Part shown: in pieces, positions 62,473-64,000 of the stretch | Position numbering within the stretch: position 1 is the first letter of the stretch | Layout: each line of letters starts with the position of its first letter | Assembly: GCF_024868665.1 (NCBI RefSeq) | Contig: NC_079894.1 | Coordinates: 4,489,426-4,553,425 of the forward strand | Source: Triplophysa rosa | Taxonomy: Eukaryota > Chordata > Actinopteri > Cypriniformes > Nemacheilidae | DNA: 64,000 nucleotides | Reading direction: 5' to 3' | Made by a program: the position numbers and the translations under genes | Notes under the pieces: generated by a model | Databases searched by the model: none | What the model saw: only the letters and a program-made list of their open reading frames with translations | What the model was told of the DNA's origin: nothing

Positions 62473-63867
62473 CTACCTGTTGCCCTGCAGGACGCGGGCT
62501 GACACCGGTTCAACGCGGAGGTTGTAGAACCTCGCGAAGGTATTGGGCGTAGCCCAACCCGCAGCTCTGCAGATGTCTGCCAGAGAGGCGCCCTGAGCCA
62601 GTGCCCACGAGGAGGCGACACCCCGAGTGGAGTGCGCCTTAACTCCTAAGGGGCAGGGGCGATCTTGCGACCGGTATGCCAAGGATATGGCATCCACGAT
62701 CCAGTGCGCCAGTCTCTGTTTGGAGACAGCTCTCCCCTTCTGCTGACCTCCAAAACAGACAAAGAGCTGCTCAGAGCTTCTGAAGCCCTGCGTGCGGTCC
62801 AAGTAGAGGCGCAGAGCGCGTACTGGACACAACACGGAAGGGGTTGGGTCTTCCTCCCCGGTGGGGAGCGCCTGCAAGTTCACCACCTGGTCCCGGAAGG
62901 GAGTGGTGGGAACCTTGGGCACGTAGCCGGGCCGTGGTCTCAGGATAACGTGAGAGTCTCCAGGCCCGAATTCTAGGCAACCCGAGGACACAGAGAATGC
63001 TTGTAGGTCCCCTACCCTCTTGAAGGAGGCGAGCGCTACCAGGAGGGCCGTCTTTATCGACAGGCGAGAAAGATCGGCCTCTCCTAGGGGCTCGAAGGGG
63101 GGCCTCTGGAGGCCCTCCAGGACCACTTCGAGGTCCCAAGAGGGTACGGGGCGCGGGCGAGGCGGATTCAACCGTCTCGCGCCCCTCAGGAACCTGGTGA
63201 CCAGGTCGTGCTGCCCTAGAGACTTACCAGCAACTGGATCGTGATGTGCGGCTATAGCGGCAACATACACTTTCAGTGTGGAAGGGGAGAGGTTCTTCTC
63301 AAGTCTCTCCTGGAGAAAGGACAGTACGTACCTGATCGAGCATCTCTGCGGGTCTTCTCCGTGAGAAGAGCACCAAGACGAGAAGATGCGCCACTTGAAG
63401 GCATACAGTCTCCTAGTGGCCGGGGCCCTAGCCTGTGTGAGGGTCTCTACCACCGCCGGGGGTAGGTCGCTCAGGATCTCCTCGTCCCGTCCAGGGGCCA
63501 GACATGGAGGCTCCAGAGGTCTGGCCTGGGATGCCAAAACGTGCCCTTCCCCTGAGAAAGGAGGTCCTTCCTCAAGGGAATCGGCCAGGGGGGAGTTGTT
63601 GTCAGGCTCACCAGCTCTGAGAACCAAGTCCGGTTGGGCCAATAGGGCGCAACTAGTAGCACTTGATGCTCCTCTTCCCTGACCTTGCACAGGGTCTGTG
63701 CAATGAGGCTCACTGGGGGCAAGGCGTACTTCCTCTTGTCCCGCGGCCAGCTGTGCGCAAGGGCATCCGTACCGAGGGGACCGTCGGACAGGGAGTACCA
63801 AAGCGGACAGTGGGTGGAGTCCGGGGAGGCAAACAGGTCCACCTGCGCCTGGCCGAACTGCTCCCAT
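62473..63867 (-). CDS. tyrosine recombinase of the DIRS-like element
   Basis: The protein would catalyse integration of the circular retrotransposon intermediate by site-specific recombination. The frame is open from before the ATG at 63867 to the stop at 62473. Numbered from the GTG at 63918 (481 residues), the recombinase fold spans about 146-475. Arg301 lies in FKRVGDL (catalytic Arg I), HSTR at 429-432 gives the His-x-x-Arg box, Trp455 (GWATPNT) replaces the second His as in many family members, and Tyr465 (ARFYN) is the likely nucleophile. An N-terminal SAM-like segment (about 150-245) includes TRRLYAFKWRIFSSWC. The first 145 codons overlap the polymerase ORF in another frame and may not be translated; the true start is uncertain. 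No stop or frameshift breaks the core. Confidence 0.8.
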   Translation of the reverse strand: MGAVRPGAGGPVCLPGLHPLSALVLPVRRSPRYGCPCAQLAAGQEEVRLAPSEPHCTDPVQGQGRGASSATSCALLAQPDLVLRAGEPDNNSPLADSLEEGPPFSGEGHVLASQARPLEPPCLAPGRDEEILSDLPPAVVETLTQARAPATRRLYAFKWRIFSSWCSSHGEDPQRCSIRYVLSFLQERLEKNLSPSTLKVYVAAIAAHHDPVAGKSLGQHDLVTRFLRGARRLNPPRPRPVPSWDLEVVLEGLQRPPFEPLGEADLSRLSIKTALLVALASFKRVGDLQAFSVSSGCLEFGPGDSHVILRPRPGYVPKVPTTPFRDQVVNLQALPTGEEDPTPSVLCPVRALRLYLDRTQGFRSSEQLFVCFGGQQKGRAVSKQRLAHWIVDAISLAYRSQDRPCPLGVKAHSTRGVASSWALAQGASLADICRAAGWATPNTFARFYNLRVEPVSARVLQGNR

Positions 63868-64000
63868 ATGAGCTGAACCACGTGAGGGTGGAGTCGCCAC
63901 TCTCCGCGAGGTGACCACTGACGAGAGAGCCGGTCTGCTGTCTGGTTCAGGTCGCCCGGGATGTGTATGGCTCGCAGGGAGCTGATCACCTGCTGACTCC
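63471..64000 (-). CDS. polymerase ORF of the DIRS-like element, C-terminal part (RNase H tail)
   Basis: The frame is open to the window edge and ends at 63471. Near its start it has HIPGDLNQTADRLSRQ, the typical end of the DIRS/gypsy-type RNase H domain. This is followed by a conserved DIRS tail (QVDLFASPDSTHCPLWYSLS, APYWPNRTWFSEL, LRKDLLSQG). The reverse transcriptase lies beyond the window. The ORF overlaps the recombinase ORF by several hundred bases in a different frame, a normal DIRS arrangement. No internal stops are seen, so this copy may be young. Confidence 0.8.
   Translation of the reverse strand, partial: SQQVISSLRAIHIPGDLNQTADRLSRQWSPRGEWRLHPHVVQLIWEQFGQAQVDLFASPDSTHCPLWYSLSDGPLGTDALAHSWPRDKRKYALPPVSLIAQTLCKVREEEHQVLLVAPYWPNRTWFSELVSLTTTPPWPIPLRKDLLSQGKGTFWHPRPDLWSLHVWPLDGTRRS

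Larger units (their letters stand above)
54535..64000 (+). other. brinp2: brinp2 intron 2 (partial)
   Basis: No BRINP exon is seen after the donor at 54535. The region holds a nested pair of hAT-like elements (56.5-57.8 kb), a solo-LTR-like element (57.8-58.4 kb), old repeat fragments at 60.5-60.8 kb and an antisense DIRS-like retrotransposon from about 61.39 kb to the window end. Between 54.6-56.4 and 58.4-60.4 kb I see only AT-rich unique-looking DNA with short meaningless frames. Confidence 0.6.
61386..64000 (-). mobile_element. DIRS-like tyrosine-recombinase retrotransposon, 3' portion
   Basis: On the minus strand the window edge opens in the RNase H end of a polymerase ORF. A tyrosine-recombinase ORF follows, then about 1.1 kb of GC-rich noncoding sequence with inverted and direct repeats (61395-61470, 61667-61728, 61739-61784). 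This order is that of DIRS-type retrotransposons, which integrate with a tyrosine recombinase and have inverted or split terminal repeats instead of LTRs. The high GC content contrasts sharply with the AT-rich intron. The left boundary is approximate and the 5' part (gag, RT) is outside the window. It lies antisense to brinp2 in intron 2. Confidence 0.8.

Noticed and set aside
1..64000. CRISPR arrays, operons, tRNA or rRNA genes
   Set aside because: No regularly spaced direct repeats, no prokaryotic gene organisation and no tRNA or rRNA signature were seen.

Overview
This is a vertebrate nuclear genomic window, almost certainly from a cyprinid-type teleost. There are no bacterial features. 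It is intron-rich and AT-rich, GT-AG splice sites flank the recognisable exons, and it is packed with fish-type DNA-transposon remnants, solo-LTR-like copies and a DIRS-type retrotransposon. The genus cannot be told from the sequence alone.

Two host genes are supported, arranged head to head. The first coding exon of astn1 (astrotactin-1) lies on the minus strand at 15925-16222. It is followed by a consensus GTAAGT donor, so positions 1-15918 are astn1 intron 1. On the plus strand, the first coding exon of a BRINP-family gene lies at 54214-54534. It is best called brinp2 because in mammals BRINP2 is the divergent neighbour of ASTN1. A CpG-rich block at about 24.15-24.91 kb, with a CCAAT box, a GC box and a GTGAGT donor, is the likely untranslated brinp2 exon 1. 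That gives an intergenic interval of about 7.7 kb (16.5-24.15 kb), a first intron of about 29 kb (24.9-54.2 kb) and the start of intron 2 (54.5 kb to the window end). Both proteins are neural and belong to the MACPF-domain astrotactin/BRINP superfamily.

The rest is mostly transposon-derived. Six hAT-like elements have 8-bp target-site duplications (TSDs), one nested in another. Four small elements are flanked by TTAA, with the fourth site imperfect at one end (TTAG). There are TA-flanked Tc1/mariner-like miniatures, six copies or halves of a palindromic miniature family common in fish, a palindrome of about 0.6 kb at 37.5-38.1 kb, and three same-orientation solo-LTR-like copies with 5-6 bp TSDs. 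The last 2.6 kb (61.39-64.0 kb) is the 3' part of a DIRS-like retrotransposon, antisense to brinp2, with an RNase H tail and an apparently complete tyrosine-recombinase core.

No wholly new biological system is evident. The most interesting points are an upstream ORF overlapping the brinp2 start codon, a hAT miniature ending 50 bp before the brinp2 coding exon, an open DIRS recombinase, a TIR-flanked unit carrying an exon-like piece whose apparent continuation lies outside the unit, a pair of inverted repeat copies about 20 kb apart that bracket both gene starts, and a near-perfect local duplication containing an ambiguous base that may be an assembly artefact.
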